DNA of 64,000 nt from Verticillium longisporum (Eukaryota > Ascomycota > Sordariomycetes > Glomerellales > Plectosphaerellaceae): the NCBI GenBank assembly GCA_019188255.1, contig JAETXT010000006.1, positions 2,542,001-2,606,000 on the forward strand, written 5' to 3'. Both the position numbers and the translations under genes were made by a program. Below, in pieces: positions 22,035-33,245 of the stretch. Below the pieces are notes generated by a model. That model ran no database searches. It saw only the letters and a list, made by a program, of their open reading frames with translations, and was not told where the DNA came from. Within the stretch, counting starts at the first letter, position 1. The number at the start of each line of letters is the position of its first letter.

Positions 22035-25000
22035 AATGCCGTCTGGGGATTTCAAAAGAGTGAATGTCGAACGAAGGAAAAGAACGAATGTGTGGAACGA
22101 GTGACTTGGCGTGGCTTGGATGTGTCCACACAGCAGAGGTAGACGATGCCTTTATCAATGATTATTTTGATGACCCTTGATGACCCTTGATTGTCCTGGA
22201 TTGTCCTGTGACGGTTCACATTCCCATCATGAGCTCCCCTGCGCATCATGTCTTAAAGTAATCATGTTGCCTGTCTGTCAGGTCTCAGAGGAGCTAGCCA
22301 GCCCTCCAATTAGGAGAACTGGTGATCGCCAGTGCACAGCATGCGCGACAGGGCAACTAGCACCATTGTCAATCAGGTTTCCCAACCTCCAGGATGCGAG
22401 AGATGCGGGGAGGACGGGGATTGTTGATCGATTGCATTGCTGAAGATGATCCGACTCCGCACGGCGTGTAGTGTCTCGTGCGAGTCGTGCCTCCATCCGA
22501 GGGGGTCGGGGAAAGGCATTGGCACGAGGTGATATGTCAAACAATTTCTCAATTGGTCGGATCTCACGGCTCGTAGGCACTTGCAGTGCTCAGCACCAGT
22601 TCTGGCGCGGCCAGCGCCGCCATAGGGCCGATCTGAGCTATGTCTCATCCGACCACTATAATTCCTCGGCTGGATGGCCCATTAGCTTGCTGCTCGGAGC
22701 CGGATGGAGTAAACAAGCGGACAAGTTCGAATAAACAAACTTCAGACGGCCCGTTGTAAGCTCCATACTTGTTGAATTGGAAGCCTGCGTGATTGGAGAG
22801 TAGCTTTGATCGGACGTCGCCGTGGTAAACTGGTCAACATTAGTAAAATGGCCACACCAACCTCGCTGACTACGTCCGTATTCCTGCAATGTATCGTCAT
22901 AGTGCGAACTCACTATCGTGCGACCGCCCGAAAGACCCGTGACGCGATACGATGCATGCATCTTGGTTAGCATATGGATTATGACGAGAAACGTGGACGC
23001 CGTGATGCCAACAACATCTGACAGCGCCACAAAAAAAGTCTCCAGACCGACTTGTCGATTAAAATAGTTAATGAGTACGCGTTCGGGAGGTTGGGGCGGC
23101 TGTCAACACGACTGGAAGGTGGAATGCTAGTCTTGTCGCGCAACCTCCCTTTCCCCGCCTTTTGTTGCACAGGGCTGTCATCGTGTCATGGTCTTCTTGC
23201 ACGCACAATTGAGCTGTGAGATCTCAGGCCTACAATTCAGATGCGATAGCCGAGATCGCGGCTCAAGGCGTAATGGCGCATGTCCTTCTCAATACGAGGT
23301 AAGCTCCATGCTTTCATAAACCTTAAGAACTCACCGATGACCACTATCGTATCATGTCACTCCGACTCGTAGATTATTTCCGTCTAATGACTATGGCACA
23401 GAATCCAGACGTACTCTTGTGATGGTGCTGAACTCGTCAGCCTATTCAGGAATGTCGACAACGTTTACGCGCCTGCTTTTGAGGCGTCCCATGTCATTTG
23501 AGCGGTAATGCACCGTAAGTGAGGCAGAGGATGGAAGATATCCCGCTTAATTCGCAGGGCCTGGCCGACCCTTGGTTGAGATGCTGCGAGCCATCAGCTG
23601 AATCCATAGCGAGCTAAACGGTAGTAATACCATGGTTCTCACTGATGAATGCCTCCTGTCATGTGATGTGAAACAAAGACTGGCAGTCTCGCCGCTATAC
23701 AAAATACATGTTTTTGGACCCTCATTATTATATCTCTAGGGCGAACCAAGTCCACATGCTTGTCTTCTTGACCTCAGTTGCACGCAGATTAAACTTGGTG
23801 TTGCTCGTTCAGTATTTTGTGTCAAGACACAAATATCCTACTGTACTGACAGTGATGAGAATATGCGCGTTCTAGTAGTCAATGATGAGGCCGAAATCCA
23901 AATGTAACGTCTGCATTACTCATGGAGCCTCATGCCGCGTTGTAAGCTCCGGCTATGGGAAACGATTCACTACTTGCGAAGGCTCTATTAGTGTTACTGA
24001 CTGCAAGCTTTGATGACTGCCTAACAGTCCTGTTAAACACAGATTTTGATATCGTTGGTCTCGATCACCCGGAATATATTCTCCTTGTTGTGTGCTCCCT
24101 TTCCGAGAGCCCGTCGGACAGCTTTCTTGCTTTTCGAGTGATCAATTGGCTCTTGGTCATGGCGCTCTGCTCTTTGAGGTACCCATGTCCACTAACACCA
24201 CAACCATGCCAAGTCCTTCAATCTTCTTCCCATATTTGAGTCGGCGAAGCTTATTTACAGGCCAGCATTGTAGCGCCTATTCAGATTAAGGTCTGTAATA
24301 TAGTACCTAAGGGACCATGCCGGACGGACTGAGAGTATCATTCAACGGACCTAGGGATAACACTAGCATAGAAGCTTGGGACTAGTGAGTCAATGAAACC
24401 GAAGACAAACAACTACGAGACTGCTGTGTGTTCATATTATAACCCGTAATCACCCATCTATCCTCAAAGAGCATATCAGACAAGAAAACAATGTCATCAC
24501 AGTCCTACAGGGCAAAGACCCACAAGGTTGCAGGGCTGTCGTATCGATTTCTGGAAAGTGCATCAATTCGTCATAGAGCAACTGTTGGGTTGAGGAGGCC
24601 GGCATTGATGCAGCGAGGACTTGTTCGCGATGACGACGCCCGGCATGTGTGCCCAAAGTGGGCGGTGAGACTGTCAGGTGCTTTTCAATTTAAGACATGA
24701 CGTCCCAATGCATGATAGACTCAAGGCCACGATAGCGACTCAGGCACAGATGTTTCTCCTGTTTAGTCGCAAGATCGACATTAAGGCGAACCTGGATTGG
24801 GGAATATTCGCGAAGCGGCGAAGGCGCAACTCGCGCTCTGAACTCCTATTCATCAGCTGACAATCTGACTGTCCTCAATACAGGTCAAAGGTCCGAGTCC
24901 GCGCATGCTGTAAAAAAAGAACGGTCCCAAAAGTCAGGTCCGTCTCGTATAGTGCAGCGTTTAGTCTTACTCCCCCACCTGAATCGCCCGTTGGGAGAGG

Positions 25001-25396
25001 ATCAGCAGTCAAACCACATGCCGGCTAACCGCCATGACAAAGGAAGTTGAGTCGCAATGGGATTAGTTTCCAGCACGCCGGAGACGCACGAGGTCTTTTC
25101 TACGCTAAACTGAATCAATGGGCCTGGCGGGACGAATTGATACTCAACCAGGCGGCACGGCTTTTAGCAGGTTCATGCAGGATGATGGCCGCGGCGTTTG
25201 ACTCCGAGACGTACAGCTTCGCAATCAAGTGGCGTGTTGAAGCCTTCGACAACTGTGTCCAACATAAAGGGGGGGTCGGTTCCCTTGGCTTCAGGCCCTA
25301 CTGCATACCCATATCCTGGATGCACTATTCCAACTCACGAGCTGTGTACATCTATGGTTGGCAAATACTCCGACACAAGTTATACCCAAAACGAGG
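22035..25396. other. 3.4-kb intergenic region between divergent genes
   Basis: Holds the promoters of the tyrosinase (minus) and the M14 peptidase (plus). A small tandem duplication of TGATGACCCT and TGGATTGTCC-type units lies at 22168-22207. No convincing ORF. Confidence 0.5.
22168..22207 (+). repeat. short tandem duplications upstream of tyrosinase
   Basis: TGATGACCCT occurs twice in tandem, followed by two copies of GATTGTCCTG. This is about 135-175 bp upstream of the tyrosinase start and could hold paired regulator sites. Confidence 0.6.
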
Positions 25397-27060
25397 ATGC
25401 CTACTTTGCAGCGAGCATGGCTCATGTGCTTCTGCTGCATGCAAGCAGCTACTGCGCGACGAGCTTACGCCGATAATTTGGACTTCGTCCATCGCGACAG
25501 CGACGAAGTCTCCAAGAACTTTCCCAATGTTGACATTGAACTATTGTCACCAGCTTTCGCAAGTCCAGAAACTGTCCTCAAGGGATTCTCAGAAGGCACG
25601 AGCGGGCCAACAAGCCTAGACACAATTGGTACGTCCCCATCCTGACACAGGTTTACAGGTACCGTCTAAGATTTTGTAAAGATCGCTTTCTTCGCAGCAT
25701 AGCATCCAGGCATGACTGGGCTTCATATCACACACCCTCATTCACATCTGAAGAAGGTCGAATCATGCCATATCTTTGCCTGTCCACTACTAAGGGAGAC
25801 ACGCCGTGTCAAGACCATGCAAAGGAAAAACTTCGCATTTGGCTGCAAGGCGGTCAGCATGGAGACGAGCCAGCGGGTGATCAGTCCATCCTGGCTCTCC
25901 TCGGAAAGTTCGACGATAATTCTACGTGGGCGGAGTCAATGCTGCAACAAGTGGACATCATGGCACTACCACGGTATAATCCAGATGGCATTATATACTT
26001 TCAGCGGACTTTCGCATCCAACTACGATCCAAACAGGGATCATACGTATCTGCAGCGACAGCAGACTCGCGACATCAAAACGCTGCTGTCAGACTTTTCG
26101 CCGCATATCGTCCTGGACGCCCACGAGTTCAACGCAACCGCGCCAGTGGGTCCAAAAGGCGAGTGGACTAAGGCGCAGGACTGTCTTCTTTCGGGCTCCA
26201 AGAATCTCAACATTCACGAAGACATCCGCGGCCTCACAGAAGGGCTTTTCACCAATTCCATCGGTGCAGCACTGGAGAAACGCAAACTGCGTTGGAGCCC
26301 CTTCTTCAATGGCGGGGATGGCAACTTGGACTTGTCCGAACCCGGATCTCTCAGCCGAGCGGGCCACAGCTCAGCCGGGCTTCTTCAAGCGGTGACGTTC
26401 CTGCTTGAGATCCGCGGCATTTCTCTGGCGGACCAGCATTTTCAGCGTCGTGTAGCTGCTGGCCTCACCGTCCTCGAGACTCTGGTGACGCAAGCCGCAG
26501 AAAACGCCCGCGGGATTTACAAGACGATCGAGGACGCCCGCCAAAAGTTCACGAACAGTACCGAAGATATCGTGGTCACAGACAAGGCGCGGTCGACCAG
26601 CGTCCATTGGACGTTTATCGACTCGAAGAACGGTAGCTTAGTCGACATCCCGGTCACTTTCAAGAACAACACACCACCAGTGGCCAACCTTACAAGGGCG
26701 CGGCCCGAAGCTTACGTGTTCTCGGCGGCATTCTCTGATGTGGCGGACAAGCTGCGCGCGTCTGGGGTCAAGGTTGAGGCACTCGAGCACGACTTTGAGG
26801 GTACCGTCGAAGTACTCAAAGTGCGATCGGCGCGCGAGCAGAGCAGTCCTGATTCTTTCGGCGTGACTGTTACCACTCGGGCGTTTGAGAAGGAGGTGAA
26901 GATCCCGGCTGGCGGATTTTGGGTCGACACGAGGCAGAAGAACGCGGCTGTTGCGTTTGTGACGCTGGAACCAGAGAACTCGGCATCATACGTCAAGTAC
27001 AACGTGATACCCCTGCGGAAAGGGGATGAGTATCCTATTTTCAGGGTCTTGCGAAAGTGA
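25397..27060 (+). CDS. M14-family metallopeptidase (fungal carboxypeptidase-like)
   Basis: Two exons (25397-25628, 25682-27060), joined through a 53-bp intron that completes a GAT codon, encode 536 residues. Zinc-ligand motifs of family M14 are visible: GGQHGDEPAGDQS supplies the HxxE pair and LDAHEF a later His. RYNPDG lies in the substrate region, and LEIRGIS carries the likely catalytic Glu. The segment FSEGTSGPTSL...FLRSIASRHDWASYHTPSF is typical of secreted fungal M14 proteins. The chosen start gives a weak hydrophobic leader (residues about 5-20); an additional upstream exon is possible. The C-terminal 200 residues form a beta-rich accessory domain. It would trim C-terminal residues or act on peptide-like substrates outside the cell. 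Confidence 0.82.
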
Positions 27061-27425
27061 TAGAGGGGTCAGTCATGCAATATGACGGCGTTTAAATCAC
27101 CCTTCCGTGGTGACCTTTCAGCGTGTGCCTGTTGGTTTGCCTGCTCCACCGAGATAGTTGGGCGGGGTCTGAGTGAAGGCTGTAAGGCCAGGTAACAAGA
27201 TGCCCGGTTGACAGCTGAAGCAGGGAAGACTGACCGAGAGACGCATACGTCAATGAGGTTGACAAGCAGGTACAGCTAGTTGATGGAGGGTATTGAATAC
27301 AACGCTGCAGGGTAGAACCAACGGACCCTACATTTCTCGGCGGGAGTTACCGACCTGTACCGCCCGGGTTCCGCCCCACCGGAATCCGAGTGGCTTGGTG
27401 ATCGGTGTTTCAATGGGTGGCTCAA
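27061..27425. other. gene-to-transposon junction
   Basis: 3' flank of the peptidase gene up to the chromovirus target duplication CTCAA at 27421-27425. No gene. Confidence 0.6.
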
Positions 27426-27901
27426 TGTAACAACCAAGGAAGCAGGGCGGCCGCGAATCGACGACCCCGCGATCAGGGAACGCGATAAGATAAGAATCGG
27501 GCCCACCTGGCAAATCACGTGATGGCTCACTCAGACATAAAGGGTGAGTCGTCGGGCTCACCAAGGACGCCGCAGTGAGCCAGGGAATGGCTCACGGGAT
27601 AACACACCGTGATCCTAACATCATGGATCACCAACAACTAACCAGTGAGCCATCCAACATGAGCTCACCACCTAACACAACAAGGACAGGATGGCAGGTA
27701 TATAAGGACGGACATTCTGGACTTGTAGATACATTCTTTCTCACGACAGTGATCAATCTAAGTCTTACCTTGTATTCATTGTAACGAGTGCGCAACGCCT
27801 TACGACACCACATCGTCTCAGAGTCACAACCTAAGCTTCTGCAAACAGCAACCCCAACCCTCTGACAGTGTTCCCCCTTCGGAAGCTGCCAGGTCGTAAC
27901 A
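27426..27901 (+). repeat. chromovirus 5' LTR (476 bp)
   Basis: Carries a TATATAA box at 27699-27705. Clustered GGCTCAC/GTGAGCC motifs lie at 27524, 27555, 27575, 27589 and 27645. Reads identical to the 3' LTR. Confidence 0.95.
27699..27705 (+). promoter_or_regulatory. TATA box of the LTR promoter
   Basis: TATATAA followed by GG, 43-49 bp upstream of the inferred transcript 5' end near 27748. Confidence 0.6.
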
Positions 27902-27903
27902 TT

Positions 27904-27912
27904 TTGATCACT
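27904..27912 (+). promoter_or_regulatory. putative self-priming primer-binding site
   Basis: TTGATCACT starts 2 nt after the LTR end and is a perfect 9-nt complement of AGTGATCAA at 27748-27756 inside the LTR, about where the transcript should start. Tf1-type elements prime reverse transcription by folding back the mRNA 5' end onto such a site. I saw no obvious tRNA 3'-end match. Confidence 0.5.
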
Positions 27913-27964
27913 CTTGTTCAGTAGGTTTACCTTGTGACACTGAGCAATACTTACCACAGGAACA

Positions 27965-29908
27965 ATGTCCACCAACAGCGTCGGAAACAGCGCCAGCAAC
28001 TTGGCCGCTATGATCCAGGAGCTCCGTTCGGAGAACGAACAGCTCCGAGCCTCAATGCAACAACTTCAAGGCGGAACGAGCATGAAGGCTCTTCCCCCTC
28101 AGTCATTCGACGGCAACCCTAGGGCACTTCAGTCTTTCATCACCCAGGTACGCCAGTACCACAAAGCCAATGAGGGCCAACTTAAGTACTGGGGCGAGAA
28201 GGTCGCCAACGCCTCCTCTTACCTCAAAGGGGACGCCTTGCACTGGTTCGAACCCTTCATTAGGGACTATTCCACCCACACCAAGAAAGAAGATATGAAG
28301 CAGGCCACCCAGGACATCTACGCAGGTATGAACGCATTCGAAGAAGCCATTAAAGGAGCGTTTGGGGACGTGGACGAGGAACGACAAAACGAAAGAAAAA
28401 TCCTTCAGCTCAAACAGACCGGGCCAGCCACTAAGTACGCCACGGAGTTTCGACTCTTAGCCAGTCGACTCGATTGGACAGAGTCCGCTCTCATGGCCCG
28501 TTTCTACGAAGGACTCAAAGACGCCGTCAAGGACGACCTCATCCGGGAGGATAGACCCGAAACCCTCACCGAGTACATCGCCATGGCCGTCAAAATCGAC
28601 GATCGCCAGTACGAACGCAGAATAGAAAAGGGACGAAAGCCCGCTATAGGACCATGGAACCCTCGCATTCCCCACCACCGATCCAATCAAGGACGCAAGT
28701 ACCAGCACGACAAACCCCGCGTCAGCACGGCTTGGGGACAGACCACCCATGCAGGACCCATGGAGCTCGACAATACCAGACATGGCAAACCGAAGGATCT
28801 TAAGGACATGAAATGCTACAACTGCGGCAAAAACGGGCATATGGCTCGAGAATGCCGGCAACCTAAGAAGCCCTGGAAACCCGTAAACGAACGACAGCTC
28901 AACCATACTCAACACCAGGACCATGCCAAAACTAACTGGACCTTCTGTTACCAGGATGATTGCCTGACCCACAAGGACAGTAAGGAACAGAATGGATGGT
29001 TCCCCAGGGCACCTACGGGACAAAGAACCCTGGCCATGATGGTCACCACCAGGAAGGAAAGGCGAATTCAGAAATGGGCCCAGCAAGTAACGCCGGAGAC
29101 CCAGGAAATCGATACAGACGAAGAAAGGGCTTATGAACAAGCTCACCCGGAACCACAGGCCGCACTCCACGTTGGACTTATGAGCAACGAGGAATGGGAC
29201 GAATACACGCAAGCAAGCCAGGAGGAGGAACCCCCGTTGGGACAACTTCAACTCCACATCCCAACACAGACCTACGCCGTTAGCAACCCTAGTGAGGATT
29301 ACGATCCCCTTGTACCGTGGGACGAACTCATCTACTACGGGACCAAGCCATGGAAGGCCAGCGCCCGAAAGCAAGAAAGCACGAAAGAAAACGTACGACT
29401 CATGGTAGGAGACCATCCAGCACTCCACCACGCCCACGAACAACACTATCAGTTGTTTTGGCCCGAATGTGTCTACGACGACTGCGAATATCATTTCAAA
29501 GAGAAAGCCGCGCACCGGTTTCTCCCGCGCAACCACTGGACCGAGCCACGAGTAACGGTAGAATTCGAACAGGAAAGTCGCAAATGGATCCTACACATGG
29601 ACGAATACAGTCAAGGTCGGCTCACGTTCCGACCAGACCCCGCTTATCACGACAAATGCTACCAAGACCATGCCAGATGGGAGGACTGCGATAATGACGC
29701 GTGCATAAAGCACTATATGGCCAAGGCCAGAGATTGGAGGCTTCACCGTATGAAACACGTCAAGAAGCCACTCTTCAGGGTCCATTATAAGGACGACGAC
29801 AACCTCGACCCAAGCAATCTAAACACAACGTGGCCACCTACCACGCCGCCGCCTTCGGGAAAAGGCAATCGTCGGTCGGACAGGGACAACGACCGACGAA
29901 GGAAGTAA
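27965..29908 (+). CDS. gag: chromovirus Gag (647 aa) with CCHC knuckle and three C-X4-C-X2-H motifs
   Basis: The N-terminal capsid-like region (about 1-250) includes the LKQTGPATKYATEFRLLAS block typical of fungal Gypsy Gag. A canonical zinc knuckle CYNCGKNGHMAREC spans 284-297. After it comes an unusually long extension with three similar motifs: C328-X4-C333-X2-H336, C502-X4-C507-X2-H510 and C575-X4-C580-X2-H583. The first two are followed by a similar GWFPR / RFLPR block. They look like repeated metal-binding modules and are not standard in Ty3-type Gag. The ORF ends at 29908, overlapping pol by about 50 nt at a -1 frameshift signal. Confidence 0.93.
   Translation: MSTNSVGNSASNLAAMIQELRSENEQLRASMQQLQGGTSMKALPPQSFDGNPRALQSFITQVRQYHKANEGQLKYWGEKVANASSYLKGDALHWFEPFIRDYSTHTKKEDMKQATQDIYAGMNAFEEAIKGAFGDVDEERQNERKILQLKQTGPATKYATEFRLLASRLDWTESALMARFYEGLKDAVKDDLIREDRPETLTEYIAMAVKIDDRQYERRIEKGRKPAIGPWNPRIPHHRSNQGRKYQHDKPRVSTAWGQTTHAGPMELDNTRHGKPKDLKDMKCYNCGKNGHMARECRQPKKPWKPVNERQLNHTQHQDHAKTNWTFCYQDDCLTHKDSKEQNGWFPRAPTGQRTLAMMVTTRKERRIQKWAQQVTPETQEIDTDEERAYEQAHPEPQAALHVGLMSNEEWDEYTQASQEEEPPLGQLQLHIPTQTYAVSNPSEDYDPLVPWDELIYYGTKPWKASARKQESTKENVRLMVGDHPALHHAHEQHYQLFWPECVYDDCEYHFKEKAAHRFLPRNHWTEPRVTVEFEQESRKWILHMDEYSQGRLTFRPDPAYHDKCYQDHARWEDCDNDACIKHYMAKARDWRLHRMKHVKKPLFRVHYKDDDNLDPSNLNTTWPPTTPPPSGKGNRRSDRDNDRRRK
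29857..29898 (+). promoter_or_regulatory. programmed -1 ribosomal frameshift signal at gag/pol
   Basis: The heptamer GGGAAAA (29857-29863) sits in gag phase as G GGA AAA. A 6-nt spacer follows, then a perfect 9-bp hairpin of CGTCGGTCG (29870-29878) and CGACCGACG (29890-29898) with an 11-nt loop. Slipping back one base leads exactly into the pol frame. Confidence 0.75.
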
Positions 29909-31473
29909 GAGCGATCTGCTCAGCCGAACGAACCCACGGCACGAATCACCTCTACGTGAGAATAAACGTAGGAGGACGATGGGCAAGCGCGCTACTAGAC
30001 AGCGGCGCCCAGGGCAACTACATGAGCCCCGAATACATCAACAAGAATAAGATCACATGGAAATATAAGGAGGAACCCTATCAACTCAGCACGGTGGAAG
30101 GACAAGCGGTCTCATACGGAGGAGGGATCGTGAACACGGAGACTGCGCCCCTCCAGGTGTTCATCTCTCGCCGTCAAGGTCACATAACCTTCGACATCAC
30201 CAACATGGGAGGAAAACAAATCATCCTAGGCATCCCATGGCTCAGACAATGGAACCCTCAGATTGACTGGACAGCTGGCCGCGTCCAGTGGAGTACGTCA
30301 GCCCCTGAGGAAAGACCCACGAGCGGTCTCTCAAGCGACCTCCAACTAGCCCTCACGAATAGGGACAACTCAGAGGAGACAACCCCGGAGGAGCTCACAA
30401 CAGAACAGCAAGAAAGACTGCAGAACGTACCCAAGGAATACTGGAAGTACGAAAAGATCTTCAGGGAAGAAGTCGACACGGTGCTACCTAAGCACACACA
30501 CTACGACCACGAAATCCCAATCAAGGAAGGGGAGAGCCCCCGATTCAACAAGATCTACGGATTGAACCCTCGACAGATGGATACTCTCGACGAGTATCTC
30601 AAGGAGAACCTCAGAAAAGGATACATCCGACCATCGACATCCCCAGCAGGATACCCGATTCTCTTTGTGCCAAAGAAGAATGGCAAGGAAAGACTATGCG
30701 TCGACTACAGACAGTTGAACGACATTACCATCAAGAACTGCTACCCATTGCCTCTGATATCAGAACTCAGGGACGCATTAGCAGGAGCCAATTGGTTCAC
30801 AGCGCTCGATCTCAAAGGAGCATATAACCTCATCCGCATCAAGGATGGAGAGGAATGGAAAACGGCATTCCGAACACGACGAGGACACTACGAGTACTTG
30901 GTCATGCCATTCGGATTGACCAACGCTCCCGCAACCTTCCAAAACATGATCAACGATGTACTGCGAGAATTCCTGGACGTCTTCGTGGTGGTATATCTCG
31001 ATGACATTCTGATCTTCTCGAAGACAATGGAAGAACACAAGGGACACGTCCACCAGGTCCTCACACGACTACACCAGCACGAGCTGTTAGTGGAGCCTGA
31101 AAAAGCCAAGTTCCACACACAGGAAGTAGATTTCCTAGGGTATACGATCACCCCAGGAGAAATCAGGATGGAAAAATCCAAAGTGGCAGCCATCAGGGAA
31201 TGGCCTACACCAAAGAACGTCAAGGACGTCAGAGCATTCCTCGGTTTCGTCAACTTCTACCGACGATTCCTAAAAGGATACAGCAAGACTGCCAATCCTT
31301 TGACGAGCCTCACGGTCAAGGAAATAGAGTTCGCATGGAACGAACCCCAAGAAAAGGCATTTCGCCAAATTATCGATGCCGTCCTCAGCGAACCAGTCCT
31401 CCGGATGATAGACCCCGAAAAACCATGGAAGTCGAGACAGATGCCTCCGACTTCGCCATTGGAGGACAGTTAG
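29857..31473 (+). CDS. pol: chromovirus Pol, protease-RT part (broken at 3' end)
   Basis: Reached from gag by -1 frameshifting; there is no ATG at the head of this frame. The protease active site LLDSGAQGNYMSP comes first, followed by a connector of about 150 residues. The reverse transcriptase then shows LFVPKKNGKERLCVDYRQLN, the metal-binding YLDDILIFS box and FLGYTITPGEIRM. The frame leaves the family pattern just before RNase H. After PEKPWK near 31425-31432 the RNase H motif ETDASDFAIGG continues in the neighbouring frame, one base apart (AAGTCGAG where a second G would restore it). The true ORF then runs to a spurious stop at 31473. No slippery heptamer is present there, so this looks like a deletion or assembly indel, not programmed shifting. 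Confidence 0.88.
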   Translation, partial: GKRQSSVGQGQRPTKEVRAICSAERTHGTNHLYVRINVGGRWASALLDSGAQGNYMSPEYINKNKITWKYKEEPYQLSTVEGQAVSYGGGIVNTETAPLQVFISRRQGHITFDITNMGGKQIILGIPWLRQWNPQIDWTAGRVQWSTSAPEERPTSGLSSDLQLALTNRDNSEETTPEELTTEQQERLQNVPKEYWKYEKIFREEVDTVLPKHTHYDHEIPIKEGESPRFNKIYGLNPRQMDTLDEYLKENLRKGYIRPSTSPAGYPILFVPKKNGKERLCVDYRQLNDITIKNCYPLPLISELRDALAGANWFTALDLKGAYNLIRIKDGEEWKTAFRTRRGHYEYLVMPFGLTNAPATFQNMINDVLREFLDVFVVVYLDDILIFSKTMEEHKGHVHQVLTRLHQHELLVEPEKAKFHTQEVDFLGYTITPGEIRMEKSKVAAIREWPTPKNVKDVRAFLGFVNFYRRFLKGYSKTANPLTSLTVKEIEFAWNEPQEKAFRQIIDAVLSEPVLRMIDPEKPWKSRQMPPTSPLEDS

Positions 31474-33245
31474 GCCAGAGGGACGACCAAGGACGATTGC
31501 ACCCAGTAGCATTCTTCTCGAAAAAGCTACACGGACCAGAGCTCAACTATCAGATACACGACAAAGAACTCATGGCAATCATCGAAGCCTTCAAAGAATG
31601 GAGAACGTATCTCTCCGGAGCACGACACGAAGTCAAGGTCTACACTGACCACAAGAATCTTGCACACTTCACAACGAACAAAGACCTCAACAAACGACAG
31701 ATTAGATGGGCGGAATTCCGCTCGGAATTCAACTTCACCATCATCTACCGCAAAGGATCTGAGAATGGCAGGGCAGATATCTTGAGCAGACGCTCAGACC
31801 ACGAACAAACCACACCCCCAAACAATAACGCAATCCTCGCAAGCGACAAAGAAGGAAATCTAATCCCGTACCACCGTACCTTGGCGGTCACCACACGAAT
31901 AAAACCCGCCAAGCCACCCAAGAGCACCACAGAGCTCATCGAACAAGTCCACGGGGCCAAGGCCCACGGACACCAAGGAGTAGCGAAAACATTCGCCCGA
32001 CTCAGAAAACATCACGACTTCAAAGGAACCAGACAGGACGTCACAGCAGTGATCCGCAACTGCAACCTCTGCAAGAAAAGCAAGGCAGAGAGACACAGGC
32101 CCTATGGAGAACTCAAAGCACTACCAGTACCAACCGCAGCCTGGGAGTCAGTCTCACTGGACTTCATCACCAGCCTGCCACCATCGAAGGAACCCTTAAC
32201 TGGGACCTCTTACGACAACATCCTAGTAGTCGTCGACCGACTCACCAAGTACTCCTACTTTCTCCCGTATAAAGCCACAGGAACGGCAGAAGACCTCGCC
32301 TATGTGTTCCTCAGGAACATTGTGGGACAACACGGACTCCCAAAAGAACTGGTGTCAGATAGAGACAAGCTCTTCACCAGCAACTTCTGGAAGTCACTCA
32401 TCGCTCAACTTGGAGCCAAACATAAGCTATCCACGGCTTTTCACCCGCAGACAGACGGACAGACAGAAAGAACGAACCAGACTCTAGAGCAGTACCTTCG
32501 GTGTTATATCAACTACCAACAAGATGACTGGGTCACATTACTACCCATCGCACAGTTCGCATACAACAGCTCACCAAGCGAGTCAACAAAGGAATCACCC
32601 TTCTATGCCAACTACGGGTACAACCCAACAGCCTACGCGGAACGCCGCGAAGCACCGGACACGCCAAAAGCGACCAACATTGCGGTCAACATCCGCAAGA
32701 TCCAGGAACAAATCAAGCTCGACCTCGAGCTCGTACGCACCAGAATGACCACGTACGCCAACAAGACAAGGATGAAGGGACCATCCTTACAGGAGGGAGA
32801 TAGCGTCTACCTCATCCGCCGAAACATCAAAACCAAACGACCAAACGACAAATTGGATTTCAAGAAACTAGGACCATTTAAAATTCTCAAGAAACTCTCG
32901 GATACCAACTACCACCTCTCATTACCAGAGAACATGAAGATTCACCCCGTTTTTCACATTGCACTACTAGAGCCAGCACCACATAACGCACCACTCGAAA
33001 CAAACGTGGAAGTCGAAAATACCAACGAGTATGAAGTCGAAAGAATCCTCGATCACAGAAAGATAAGCAAACAAGAAGAATACTTGATCAAATGGAAGAA
33101 CTATGGGCATGAAGAAAACACATGGGAACCAGTCAAGAACCTGAACTGCCCGCAGTTGCTCCAAGAATATCATCGCCTGGCACAGGACCAAGGTCGGAAA
33201 ATTCCTCCCCGAAGCCCAACGAGGACCAGTCCACGACGCCGCTAG
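31426..33245 (+). CDS. pol: chromovirus Pol, RNase H-integrase-chromodomain part
   Basis: RNase H begins with ETDASDFAIGGQL and continues through LNYQIHDKELMAII and YTDHKNL. The integrase zinc domain shows HxxxH (HGHQGV region) and CNLCKKSK. The DDE core shows SLDFITSLP, VSDRDKLFTSNFW and DGQTERTNQTLE. The C-terminus has a GPF/Y-like block (LGPFKILKKLSDTNYHL) and a chromodomain with YEVERILDHR and YLIKWKNYGHEENTWEPVKNL. Chromodomains steer integration toward methylated-histone chromatin, which agrees with this copy lying beside a RIP-degraded, AT-rich block. The stop at 33245 overlaps the antisense ORF by about 110 bp. Confidence 0.9.

Noticed and set aside
25047..25619. 190-codon ORF overlapping the M14 peptidase first exon
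   Set aside because: Different frame from the exon that joins the peptidase; composition is not protein-like.
28457..29536. 359-codon minus-strand ORF opposite gag
   Set aside because: Composition is that of a shadow frame, with no motif; gag on the plus strand has a zinc knuckle. It differs from the antisense ORF at 33133-33783, which has a zinc-cluster motif.
31421..31440. Programmed frameshift between RT and RNase H in the chromovirus
   Set aside because: No X XXY YYZ heptamer in phase and no downstream stem; a one-base indel is simpler.
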